Below are positions 1 to 6,701 of a stretch of 25,159 nt of DNA, piece by piece. The stretch's first letter is position 1; each line of letters starts with the position of its first letter. The stretch comes from CAZIPZ01 sp964541075 (GTDB taxonomy: Bacteria; Acidobacteriota; Terriglobia; 20CM-2-55-15). The notes beneath the pieces are model-generated. The model had not been told where the DNA came from and searched no databases. It worked only from the letters and a program-made list of their open reading frames with translations. Where the stretch lies: assembly GCA_964541075.1 (NCBI GenBank), contig CAZIPZ010000034.1, positions 1 to 25,159 on the forward strand, read 5' to 3'. The position numbers and the translations under genes were made by a program.

Positions 1-1572
1 CGGCTCGACGTAGCTCACAACGGGATTATCGAGAACTACCTGCCCTTAAAGCGCAAACTGATCGAGGAAGGCCACAAATTCACCACCGAGACCGATACCG
101 AAGTCATCGCGCATCTCATTGAGAAGCATTTCAACGGAAGCATCGAAGAAGCTGTATTGAAGAGTCTCAAGGAAATGACCGGCCTGTTCGCATTTACGGT
201 TGTTTCCGCCGACGATCCACAGAAAATTGTGGCTGTCCGCGAAGGCGCTCCAATCATTGTAGGCAGCGTTGAGGGCGAGGGATTCGTCGCGTCCGATGTT
301 CCGGCGGTCCTGCCATACACCCGCAATATCCTGTTTCTGGACGAGCACGAAGTGGCTGTCGTCGGACGGGATGGCATCAAATTATTCGACTCCCACGGCG
401 TCCCCCGAGAAGCCAAGTTTCAGCGAATAACGTGGGACCCGATTCAGGCGGAGAAAAGCGGATTCAAGCATTTCATGCTCAAGGAAATCTACGAGCAGCC
501 CACGGCCATCGGCAACACTGTTCTTGGGAGATTTTCACTCGACACGAATACGGTGCACCTGGAAGACGTCAGCTTCTCGGACCAGGAATGGAAGAGCTTC
601 AAACAGATCCGTATTCTGGCGTGCGGCACGAGCTGGCACTCCGCGCTCGCCGGCAAATACATGATCGAATCCATGGCGCGAGTGCCCGTGGAAGTGGATT
701 ACGCCAGCGAATATCGGTACCGCAATCCGGTCATGCTTCCGGATACGTTGCACGTAGTCATCACCCAATCCGGTGAGACGGCGGACACTGTAGCCGCCCA
801 GCGCCAGATAAGGGAAGCTGGATCGAAAATTTTAACCATCACGAACGTGGTTGGATCGATGACGACTCGCGTCGCCGATGCGGTCCTCTACACGAGGGCG
901 GGTCCGGAAATCGGAGTCGCCTCCACAAAGGCATTTACGACGCAGCTTGTCTGCCTTTATCTGGTCGCCATTCCTTTGGCCAAACTGCACGGAACAATGT
1001 CGGACGCTGAGATTCGCACGGCGTTGACGGACCTAACAGCCCTGCCCCACAAAATGGAAACGGTTCTGGAAAAGGCAAAACACGTCGAAGACATCGCCAA
1101 AACCTTGTTCCGGTCCAGCGACTTTCTCTTCCTCGCACGCGGGGTCCATTTCCCGATCGCGCTGGAAGGGGCCCTGAAACTAAAGGAACTCTCTTATATC
1201 CATGCCGAAGGTTATCCGGCCGGAGAAATGAAGCACGGGCCGAATGCTTTGATTGATGAGAATCTTCCGGTTGTTTTTCTGGCGGCTTATGACTCGGCTT
1301 CCACGAGTTCTCATCAGCGATACGAAAAAGTGTTGAACAATATCAAGGAAGTGAAATCGCGCGACGGCATTATCGTTTCTATTGGAAACGAGAATGATGC
1401 GGACCTGGCCGAGAGCTCCGACCATTACATTCCGATTCCATCTACACGGGAGGCGCTGCTTCCCATTCTGGAGGTCATTCCGTTGCAGTTGCTCGCTTAC
1501 CATATTGCAATGCGGCGCGGCTGCGACATTGATCAGCCTCGAAATCTGGCAAAAAGCGTCACCGTGGAATAG
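1..1572 (+). CDS. glmS: Glutamine--fructose-6-phosphate aminotransferase (isomerizing), 5'-truncated by window edge
   Basis: GlmS makes glucosamine-6-phosphate from fructose-6-phosphate and glutamine, the first step toward UDP-GlcNAc for peptidoglycan and LPS; it is cytosolic. The reading frame is open from base 1 and ends with TAG at 1570-1572, giving 523 visible residues. The family is about 600 residues, so roughly the first 85-90 residues, including the N-terminal catalytic cysteine, lie outside the window. The start of the visible part carries the glutaminase-domain motif HNGIIENY. Two SIS sugar-isomerase domains follow: CGTSWHSALAGKY (from about 622), TQSGETADT, STKAFTTQL, then ALEGALKLKELSYIHAEGY and GEMKHGP. 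The C-terminus DQPRNLAKSVTVE is the classic GlmS ending. The helicase gene follows after 36 nt on the same strand. Confidence 0.97.
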   Translation, partial: RLDVAHNGIIENYLPLKRKLIEEGHKFTTETDTEVIAHLIEKHFNGSIEEAVLKSLKEMTGLFAFTVVSADDPQKIVAVREGAPIIVGSVEGEGFVASDVPAVLPYTRNILFLDEHEVAVVGRDGIKLFDSHGVPREAKFQRITWDPIQAEKSGFKHFMLKEIYEQPTAIGNTVLGRFSLDTNTVHLEDVSFSDQEWKSFKQIRILACGTSWHSALAGKYMIESMARVPVEVDYASEYRYRNPVMLPDTLHVVITQSGETADTVAAQRQIREAGSKILTITNVVGSMTTRVADAVLYTRAGPEIGVASTKAFTTQLVCLYLVAIPLAKLHGTMSDAEIRTALTDLTALPHKMETVLEKAKHVEDIAKTLFRSSDFLFLARGVHFPIALEGALKLKELSYIHAEGYPAGEMKHGPNALIDENLPVVFLAAYDSASTSSHQRYEKVLNNIKEVKSRDGIIVSIGNENDADLAESSDHYIPIPSTREALLPILEVIPLQLLAYHIAMRRGCDIDQPRNLAKSVTVE

Positions 1573-1608
1573 TTCGTCCGAGCAATCGACACAATCGGGC
1601 CGGGGCCG

Positions 1609-3819
1609 ATGGATCTTTCGAAGCTTCTAAATCCGCAACAACTCGAAGCCGTGGAGGCTACGGACGGCCCCGTGCTCATCCTTGCCGGAGCGGGTAGCGG
1701 AAAGACTCGGGTCATTACGCACCGTGTGTCGCACCTTATCGAGCGCCGGGATGTCAGGCCCGAATCTGTGCTGGCCGTGACTTTCACCAACAAGGCCGCG
1801 GACCAGATGAAGTTTCGCGTTCGCAATCTCCTTCACGCGGCGCGTTCGGGCGATCCGCTGATTTCGACGTTTCATTCGCTCTGCGTGCGGCTTCTGCGCC
1901 GTGAAATCGAAGCTCTGAGTTACGGTAAAGACTTTACGATTTACGATGAGGCGGATCAGTTGCAGGTCGTCAAAGGCGCGATGAAGGATCTGAAAGTGGA
2001 CGACCGGCTCGTCACTGCCAAAACCATTCAGTCACGCATCAGTCATGCCAAGAATCACGGTAAGACTCCGCAGAGCCTGCTGGATGATTCATGGGAGCCG
2101 TCGTGGGAGTTCACCGCGAACGTCTTTAGTGAATACGAAAAGCGTCTCAAGAAATCCAACGCGCTGGACTTTGACGATTTGTTGATCAAGACCGTGGAGC
2201 TATTCGACAAGTTTCCCGCGGTTGCTGAAAAATACAGCGATCGTTTTCGCCACATCATGGTGGACGAGTACCAGGATACGAATCGGATGCAATACCGGCT
2301 GGTCCGCCATCTCACGCGACTCCACGACAACATTTGCGTTGTGGGCGACGAGGATCAATCCATTTACAGCTGGCGTGGCGCCGATATTCAGAACATCCTT
2401 TCCTTTGAAAAAGACTACCCGAGAGTCCGCATCATCAAGCTGGAACAAAACTATCGCTCCACGAAGAATATCCTCGCCGCGGCCAGTGCAGTCGTCGCAA
2501 ACAACGAGTTGCGAAAAGGGAAGAGTTTATGGACGCAAAATCCCTCGGGTGACTTGATCACCTACATGGAGGCTCGGGACGCAGACGAGGAAGCGATGTA
2601 TGTGGCCGAACGGATCCTTTATCACCAGAAGGCCGATCCCATGGGCCGCATTGCGGTGCTTTATCGAACCAATTTTCTTTCCCGGATCCTTGAAGAAAAA
2701 CTGCGCCGTTACAATATGAAGTACCGTATCGTGGGCGGTTTCAGCTTCTATGAACGCGCCGAGATCAAGGACATGATCAGCTATCTTACCGTGGCTCTGA
2801 ATCCTAACGACTCGGTCCACCTGCTTCGGATCATCAACTCGCCGCCTCGCGGCATCGGCAAGACGACGATCGACGTGTTAGAGGAAACCGCTCTTGAACA
2901 CAGCCTTTCGATTTGGGGCGCGATTGAAGTCATTTTGCGAGAGCAGAAGGCGCCCATGAGAACCCTCAGGGCGCTCGATCCGTTTTACAAGACGATCGCG
3001 GAATACGTAAAGGACGCCGAAGAGCTTTCGAATTCCGCTTTGCTGGAAAGAATTCTCAGGACATCGAAGTATCTGGAGATGTTGCAGGAAGAGGGAACCG
3101 AGGAAGCCGAGAGCAGAATCGAAAATATACGTGAGCTCTTGACGGCCGCCGAAGAGAGTCACGAACGCGGTGAGAAGCTGCGGGAGTTTCTGGATCACGC
3201 CGCGCTCGTATCCGATCAGGATGCGTACGACGAGAAATCGCCGATCTCACTAATGACTTTGCATACGGCTAAAGGCTTGGAGTTTCCCGTCGTGTTTATC
3301 ATTGGTCTTGAAGATGGTTTGTTCCCCCATAGCCGCTCGATCATGGAGGGGGCCCAATTGGAAGAGGAGCGGAGGCTGTTTTACGTTGGAATGACCCGCG
3401 CCGAACAAAAACTTTATCTCGCATCCGCCCAGTTCCGTCGCTATTTTGGAAACGTCGATCAGCAGGTCTCTGAGCCGTCCCGCTTTCTCATGGAGGTTCC
3501 GGAACAGCTCGTCGAGGAAGTGGGCGAGCGGCGGCGTAAGCCCTCGGTCAAATATGAGGGATCCAGCTACGACACGGTTGACGCGGTGATGAAGGTTTTG
3601 GGCGGCGAGCGAAAGACGTCGGCAGCTCCCAAGCCGCCCGAACCCAAAAAGAGAGCCGGCGCATGGGCCCTCGGGACGCGAGTGAAGCATGCCAAATACG
3701 GTTACGGCACCATTCTTAGGACGGAAGGTTCAGGCGACGATCTCAAGCTCACGATCAGCTTCATTTCTCATGGACTGAAGAAGATGATCGCCAAGTATGC
3801 CGAGCTGGAGATTCCGTGA
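1609..3819 (+). CDS. pcrA: ATP-dependent 3'-5' DNA helicase, UvrD/PcrA type
   Basis: This is a superfamily 1A helicase that unwinds DNA during repair and replication and removes RecA or stalled polymerases. It has 736 residues, normal for PcrA/UvrD. The start MDLSKLLNPQQLEAVEA matches the family's beginning, although no clear Shine-Dalgarno precedes the ATG. Visible motifs: Walker A AGAGSGKT (26-33), DEYQDT (Walker B, from 219), GDEDQSIYSWRGA (motif III), EQNYRST (motif IV), TLHTAKGLEF (motif V) and FYVGMTRAE (motif VI). The last ~50 residues (GTRVKHAKYGYGTI onward) form the Tudor-like C-terminal domain that in PcrA/UvrD contacts RNA polymerase. It lies between glmS and a tiny zinc-finger ORF that starts next to its stop codon. 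Whether it should be called pcrA or uvrD cannot be settled from sequence alone. Confidence 0.96.
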   Translation: MDLSKLLNPQQLEAVEATDGPVLILAGAGSGKTRVITHRVSHLIERRDVRPESVLAVTFTNKAADQMKFRVRNLLHAARSGDPLISTFHSLCVRLLRREIEALSYGKDFTIYDEADQLQVVKGAMKDLKVDDRLVTAKTIQSRISHAKNHGKTPQSLLDDSWEPSWEFTANVFSEYEKRLKKSNALDFDDLLIKTVELFDKFPAVAEKYSDRFRHIMVDEYQDTNRMQYRLVRHLTRLHDNICVVGDEDQSIYSWRGADIQNILSFEKDYPRVRIIKLEQNYRSTKNILAAASAVVANNELRKGKSLWTQNPSGDLITYMEARDADEEAMYVAERILYHQKADPMGRIAVLYRTNFLSRILEEKLRRYNMKYRIVGGFSFYERAEIKDMISYLTVALNPNDSVHLLRIINSPPRGIGKTTIDVLEETALEHSLSIWGAIEVILREQKAPMRTLRALDPFYKTIAEYVKDAEELSNSALLERILRTSKYLEMLQEEGTEEAESRIENIRELLTAAEESHERGEKLREFLDHAALVSDQDAYDEKSPISLMTLHTAKGLEFPVVFIIGLEDGLFPHSRSIMEGAQLEEERRLFYVGMTRAEQKLYLASAQFRRYFGNVDQQVSEPSRFLMEVPEQLVEEVGERRRKPSVKYEGSSYDTVDAVMKVLGGERKTSAAPKPPEPKKRAGAWALGTRVKHAKYGYGTILRTEGSGDDLKLTISFISHGLKKMIAKYAELEIP

Positions 3820-3820
3820 A

Positions 3821-4018
3821 ATGGGTCGGGAAGAATCGAAGGACAATATGCTCATGATGCACATGTTTAAGAAGCTTTGTTGTTCGTTTTGCCGCCGGTC
3901 AGAGGTCGCAAAACTGGCGGCCGGCCCAAGAATTTTCATCCGCCGCATTTACATCTGCGATGAATGCGCCCGAAAAGCGATTCACATCATGCAGGGCGAG
4001 CGGACGCAGGGCCGTTAG
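3821..4018 (+). CDS. Small free-standing ClpX-type C4 zinc-finger protein
   Basis: This ORF encodes 65 residues if it starts at ATG 3821, two bases after the pcrA stop. ATG 3848, 3854 or 3857 are also possible; a GAAGGA at 3838-3843 sits at best spacing for 3854. The core CSFCRRSEVAKLAAGP followed by YICDECARKAI matches the zinc-binding N-terminal domain of ClpX (CxxC ... AGP ... YICDEC), with a few extra residues before YICDEC. No AAA+ domain follows; the gene stops after 65 residues. In ClpX this domain dimerises and docks substrates and adaptors, so a stand-alone copy might bind ClpX or its adaptors, but that is inference. Zinc-finger proteins of this type without an ATPase are known as annotated families of unknown role. 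Confidence 0.75.
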   Translation: MGREESKDNMLMMHMFKKLCCSFCRRSEVAKLAAGPRIFIRRIYICDECARKAIHIMQGERTQGR

Positions 4019-4124
4019 CCCGGCAGCCGGCGACAACTCATTCAACCATTAGCTCTCTTTGCGCGCATCAGACTTCATTTACAGCTGCGCTTTGGCCCCG
4101 CTCATGGTTTTGGGCTCGCGGTTT

Positions 4125-4135
4125 TATAGTAGAAT
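4125..4135 (+). promoter_or_regulatory. Possible -10 region upstream of the aldolase-BMC genes
   Basis: TATAGTAGAAT offers two overlapping -10-like hexamers (TATAGT and TAGAAT) 33-43 nt before the aldolase ATG, in the only sizeable gap (about 150 nt) of the pcrA-to-ruvB run. No convincing -35 element stands at 16-18 nt, so this is weak support for a separate promoter driving the microcompartment genes. I see no terminator between the zinc-finger ORF and this point. Confidence 0.22.
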
Positions 4136-4167
4136 TGCCGTTCTTTGACGAACGAGCCGAGAGCCTG

Positions 4168-4935
4168 ATGCCTTCTGAAGACCAACTCCGCGAGGAAATC
4201 ACACGCTTCTGCCATCTCATTTATGAGAAAGGGTACGTCGCATCGACCGACGGCAACATCAGCGTTCGGATGCCGGACGGAACCATCATGTGCACTCCGA
4301 CAATGTGCAACAAGGGCTTCGTCAAGCGTGACGACATGGTGGTCATCGACATCAAGGGCGATAGAATTCGCGGTGAACGGAAGCAGTCGAGCGAAATGGC
4401 GATGCACCTCTTGATCTATGAGTTGCGGCCGGATGCTCATGCCGTCGTTCACGCGCACCCCCCTTGTGCGACGGCGTACGCCGCAGCCGGCATTCCGCTG
4501 AACAAGGCGCTGATATCCGAGGTGGTCCTTGCGCTTGGATGCATTCCGCTGGCGGAATACGGGACGCCCGGAACGCCGGAACTGACGAACCGTCTGCGTC
4601 CATTTATCAGCAACTATGACGCCCTATTGATGGCCAATCACGGAGTCGTGACAAGCGGCGCCAATCTGGAGGATGCGTTCAATCGGATGGATACGGTCGA
4701 ACACTTTGCAAAGATTTCCATCTATACAAAGATCCTGGGTCGGGAGCGGTTGCTTTCGTCCGAGGACGTGGAGAAGTTGTGGGTTCAGCGGCAGAAATAC
4801 TATGGGCTGGAAAGTCCGGACGCTTTGCCTAAGGACCCGATGTGTCCTTTAACTGGCGGAGTATCAGACACGATCTCTCTCACTCGCAGTGAGCTGATCG
4901 ATTTGATCGAACGCGTCGTTTCAAACCTGAAGTAG
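4168..4935 (+). CDS. Class II aldolase (fuculose/rhamnulose-phosphate aldolase type) with C-terminal encapsulation-peptide-like helix
   Basis: Class II aldolases of this family use Zn2+ to cleave sugar phosphates such as L-fuculose-1-phosphate into DHAP and lactaldehyde. The 255-residue product shows the family core: GNIS (29-32), catalytic Glu in SSEMAMH (E76), zinc ligands in HAHPP (H95, H97) and a third in ANHGVV (H158). After the fold ends near residue 215 comes a proline/glycine linker, then SELIDLIERVVSNLK at the extreme C-terminus. That is an amphipathic helix of the kind that targets cargo into bacterial microcompartments. ATG 4168 is chosen because homology begins there; the frame is open further upstream, but that part is not family-like. 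The BMC-H gene starts 16 nt downstream with a strong RBS, so this is probably the encapsulated enzyme. The exact substrate is not determinable here. Confidence 0.9.
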   Translation: MPSEDQLREEITRFCHLIYEKGYVASTDGNISVRMPDGTIMCTPTMCNKGFVKRDDMVVIDIKGDRIRGERKQSSEMAMHLLIYELRPDAHAVVHAHPPCATAYAAAGIPLNKALISEVVLALGCIPLAEYGTPGTPELTNRLRPFISNYDALLMANHGVVTSGANLEDAFNRMDTVEHFAKISIYTKILGRERLLSSEDVEKLWVQRQKYYGLESPDALPKDPMCPLTGGVSDTISLTRSELIDLIERVVSNLK

Positions 4936-4951
4936 GTCGAAGGAGATTTAA

Positions 4952-5257
4952 ATGGCACGAGAGGGAGAAGCTTTGGGTGAAGCTTTAGGAATGATCGAGA
5001 CCCGCGGCCTAGTCGCGATGATCGAGGCGTCCGACGCCATGGTCAAAGCAGCGAAGGTGAGTCTTGTCGGATGGGAGAAGATCGGATCAGGATATGTAAC
5101 AGCCATTGTGCGCGGTGATGTCGCCGCAGTGAAGGCTGCCACCGACGCCGGTGCAGCTGCGGCGCGGCGGGTGGGCGAATTAATCAGCGTGCATGTCATA
5201 CCGAGGCCGCATTCCAACCTTGAGGATGTTCTGCCGATTGGGAAGAGCTCGAGGTAG
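4952..5257 (+). CDS. Bacterial microcompartment hexameric shell protein (BMC-H)
   Basis: BMC-H proteins assemble into hexamers that tile the facets of protein-shelled organelles, with a central pore for metabolites. The 101-residue product has the single Pfam BMC fold: EALGMIETRGLVAMIEASDAM (start of the fold), then KAAKVSLVGWEKIGSGYVTAI around the pore loop (GSG), then RGDVAAVKAATDAGAAAA and the closing VHVIPRPHSNLEDVLP. Length and order are standard for a canonical, non-permuted BMC-H. A clear AGGAG at 4941-4945 lies 6 nt before the ATG, the best RBS of the locus, consistent with the need for many hexamers per shell. It sits between the aldolase and three BMC-P genes and is the only BMC-H in the window. 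Confidence 0.95.
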   Translation: MAREGEALGEALGMIETRGLVAMIEASDAMVKAAKVSLVGWEKIGSGYVTAIVRGDVAAVKAATDAGAAAARRVGELISVHVIPRPHSNLEDVLPIGKSSR

Positions 5258-5276
5258 GAGATCGGAATATTGATCC

Positions 5277-5291
5277 GCGGCTTGGGGCCGC
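5277..5291 (+). other. Small GC hairpin between BMC-H and the first BMC-P gene
   Basis: GCGGC / TTGGG / GCCGC forms a perfect 5-bp stem with a 5-nt loop in the 76-nt spacer between the BMC-H stop and the likely start of BMC-P1. There is no T-tract after it, so it is not a classical terminator. It could be a partial attenuator or RNA-stability element separating the high-copy hexamer message from the low-copy pentamer genes. Confidence 0.3.
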
Positions 5292-5333
5292 CTCTATCTG
5301 CCTCAAGTCGTGAATCGAGCCGAAAATCGAAGC

Positions 5334-5600
5334 ATGCTCTTAGCGCGAATCATCGGGACAGTCGTCGCGACCCGGAAGGATCCCAGACTCGAAGGTAAAA
5401 AGCTCTTAATCTGCCGGCCTGTCGATCCCGACGGCAACGATGACAAGGGCTATGTTGTTGCTGTGGATACCGTGCACGCTGGATTTCGCGAGAAAGTTCT
5501 GATTGTGCAAGGCAGTTCGGCGCGCATGGCGTCCGGCTGCAAAGATTGTCCGGTGGACGCCGCTGTGGTCGGAATCGTGGATCAGGTTTCGCAGGACTAG
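5334..5600 (+). CDS. Bacterial microcompartment vertex protein (BMC-P, EutN/CcmL family), first copy, with CxxC
   Basis: BMC-P proteins form pentamers that cap the vertices of the icosahedral shell. The 88-residue product follows the family plan: MLLARIIGTVVATRKD, then GKKLLICRPVD, VVAVDTVHAG, KVLIVQGSSAR and the C-terminal PVDAAVVGIVD. ATG 5334 is chosen because the fold starts there; an in-frame GTG at 5310 would add eight residues, and neither start has a good RBS. The unusual point is GCKDC just before PVDAA: cysteines at residues 69 and 72 form a CxxC absent from the other two BMC-P copies here. It could bind metal or form a disulfide, but that is untested. BMC-P2 begins 2 nt after its stop. 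Confidence 0.93.
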   Translation: MLLARIIGTVVATRKDPRLEGKKLLICRPVDPDGNDDKGYVVAVDTVHAGFREKVLIVQGSSARMASGCKDCPVDAAVVGIVDQVSQD

Positions 5601-5602
5601 CC

Positions 5603-5857
5603 ATGCACCTCGGTAAAGTCATAGGCCGTGTGGTCTGCACCGTCAAGGACAAGGCTCTTCAATCGCGCACCCTCCTTCTCGTCCGCCGCCTACCCAACGG
5701 GCCTACAGTCATCGCCGTCGATGCTGTCGGCGCCGGAGCCTCGGAACTCGTCTATCTGTGCCGCGGTCGCGAAGCCGCGTTCGCGTTCAGACCTGAGGAA
5801 ACGCCCACGGACATGACCGTTGTAGGCATAGTGGACGCGATCGAAAGGGAAGAGTGA
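5603..5857 (+). CDS. Bacterial microcompartment vertex protein (BMC-P, EutN/CcmL family), second copy
   Basis: This is an 84-residue EutN/CcmL-type pentamer subunit: MHLGKVIGRVVCTVKDKAL, then RTLLLVRRLP, VIAVDAVGAGASELVYLCRG and the closing TVVGIVDAIE. It is the shortest and most divergent of the three. The usual SSAR loop is replaced by GREAAFAF, and the PVDAA signature is degraded to PTDMT, so its pentamer interface or partner may differ. A GCAGGA at 5591-5596, inside the end of BMC-P1, lies 6 nt before the ATG and supports this start. Its TGA stop overlaps the GTG start of the third BMC-P gene (GTGA at 5854-5857). Divergence suggests specialisation within the trio rather than recent duplication. 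Confidence 0.9.
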   Translation: MHLGKVIGRVVCTVKDKALQSRTLLLVRRLPNGPTVIAVDAVGAGASELVYLCRGREAAFAFRPEETPTDMTVVGIVDAIEREE

Positions 5858-6123
5858 TCATCGCCAGGGTCGTCGGAAACGTCGTCGCCTCACACAAGCA
5901 GGCAAGCCACGCCGGTCAAAAGATCCTTCTTGTCCAGGTTCTCGATCTTGAAGGCCGCCCGTTCGGCGACGTTGTTGTGGCCCTGGACGCTGTCGACGCC
6001 GGAGTTGGCGATCGGGTGCTTGTCGTTCAGGAGGGATTCTCGGCGATGTCCGCCGTGGGCCAGGTCGAGTCGCCCATCGACGCCGCCATTATCGGGGTTG
6101 TGGACATGGTGGAGATGGTGTGA
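5854..6123 (+). CDS. Bacterial microcompartment vertex protein (BMC-P, EutN/CcmL family), third copy
   Basis: This 89-residue pentamer subunit begins at GTG, overlapping the previous stop by four bases. Features: IIARVVGNVVASHK, then GQKILLVQVLD, VVALDAVDAGVGDRVLVVQEG and the family ending SPIDAAIIGVVDMVE. It is the most canonical of the three copies. GGGAAGAG just upstream, within the end of BMC-P2, can serve as RBS. Its own TGA (6121-6123) overlaps the GTG start of ruvA in the same GTGA manner, so translation of this shell gene is probably coupled to that of ruvA. Three tandem BMC-P genes are a trait of PVM-type loci (Planctomycetes/Verrucomicrobia) and related acidobacterial ones. Confidence 0.93.
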   Translation: MIIARVVGNVVASHKQASHAGQKILLVQVLDLEGRPFGDVVVALDAVDAGVGDRVLVVQEGFSAMSAVGQVESPIDAAIIGVVDMVEMV

Positions 6124-6698
6124 TTGCTCATCTTCGCGGGAGATTGATGCAGAAGGATCCCGCGCGCGTCGTCGTCGACGTATGCGGCGTCGGTTATGAA
6201 GTCTTTGTTCCGCTTACCACCTTTACAGCGCTTCCTGAAATAGGTTCCGAAGTCTCCATTGACGTCCACACACACGTGCGCGAAGACGTTATAGCGCTGT
6301 ACGGATTTTCAACCGGACGGGAGCGGGGGATTTTCGAAAAACTTATGACAATATCGGGAATCGGACCGAAGCTCGCCGTGACCATTCTTTCCGGCGGTTC
6401 GGTGGAGGAACTCGTGAGTTCGATCAAACGCAGCGATGTTCCACGGCTCACCGCAATTCCAGGCGTTGGCAAAAAAACAGCCGAACGAATTATTTTGGAG
6501 TTGAAGGACAAGCTGCAGGCATTCCCCGCCGCGCCCGAGAAACCGGCTGTCGAAGTGGACGTTCTATCCGCGCTGGAAAATCTCGGCTATAGCCGGGCCG
6601 TTGGCGAAAGCGCGATTCAGCGCGCACTAGACGGCGATCGCAACGCCGTGTTTGATGTGCTGTTCAAACGCGCTCTGCAGATTCTGACAAAGACTTAA
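6120..6698 (+). CDS. ruvA: Holliday junction branch migration complex subunit RuvA
   Basis: RuvA binds the four-way junction in recombinational repair and loads two RuvB rings onto opposite arms. The 192-residue product has the OB-fold N-terminal domain (MIAHLRGRLMQKDPARVVVD, GVGYEVFVP), two helix-hairpin-helix motifs (ISGIGPKLA and IPGVGKKTAERI) and a C-terminal domain that contacts RuvB (LSALENLGYSRA ... AVFDVLFKRALQIL). The start is GTG 6120, because MIAHLRGR is the expected beginning; it overlaps the BMC-P3 stop codon. ruvC, commonly just upstream of ruvA, is absent here, its place being taken by shell genes. ruvB follows after 3 nt. Confidence 0.96.
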   Translation: MIAHLRGRLMQKDPARVVVDVCGVGYEVFVPLTTFTALPEIGSEVSIDVHTHVREDVIALYGFSTGRERGIFEKLMTISGIGPKLAVTILSGGSVEELVSSIKRSDVPRLTAIPGVGKKTAERIILELKDKLQAFPAAPEKPAVEVDVLSALENLGYSRAVGESAIQRALDGDRNAVFDVLFKRALQILTKT

Positions 6699-6701
6699 GT
6701 T

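Noticed and set aside
3964..4167. N-terminal extension of the aldolase frame
   Set aside because: The extra residues overlap the zinc-finger ORF, contain no family similarity and lack an RBS; homology starts at ATG 4168.
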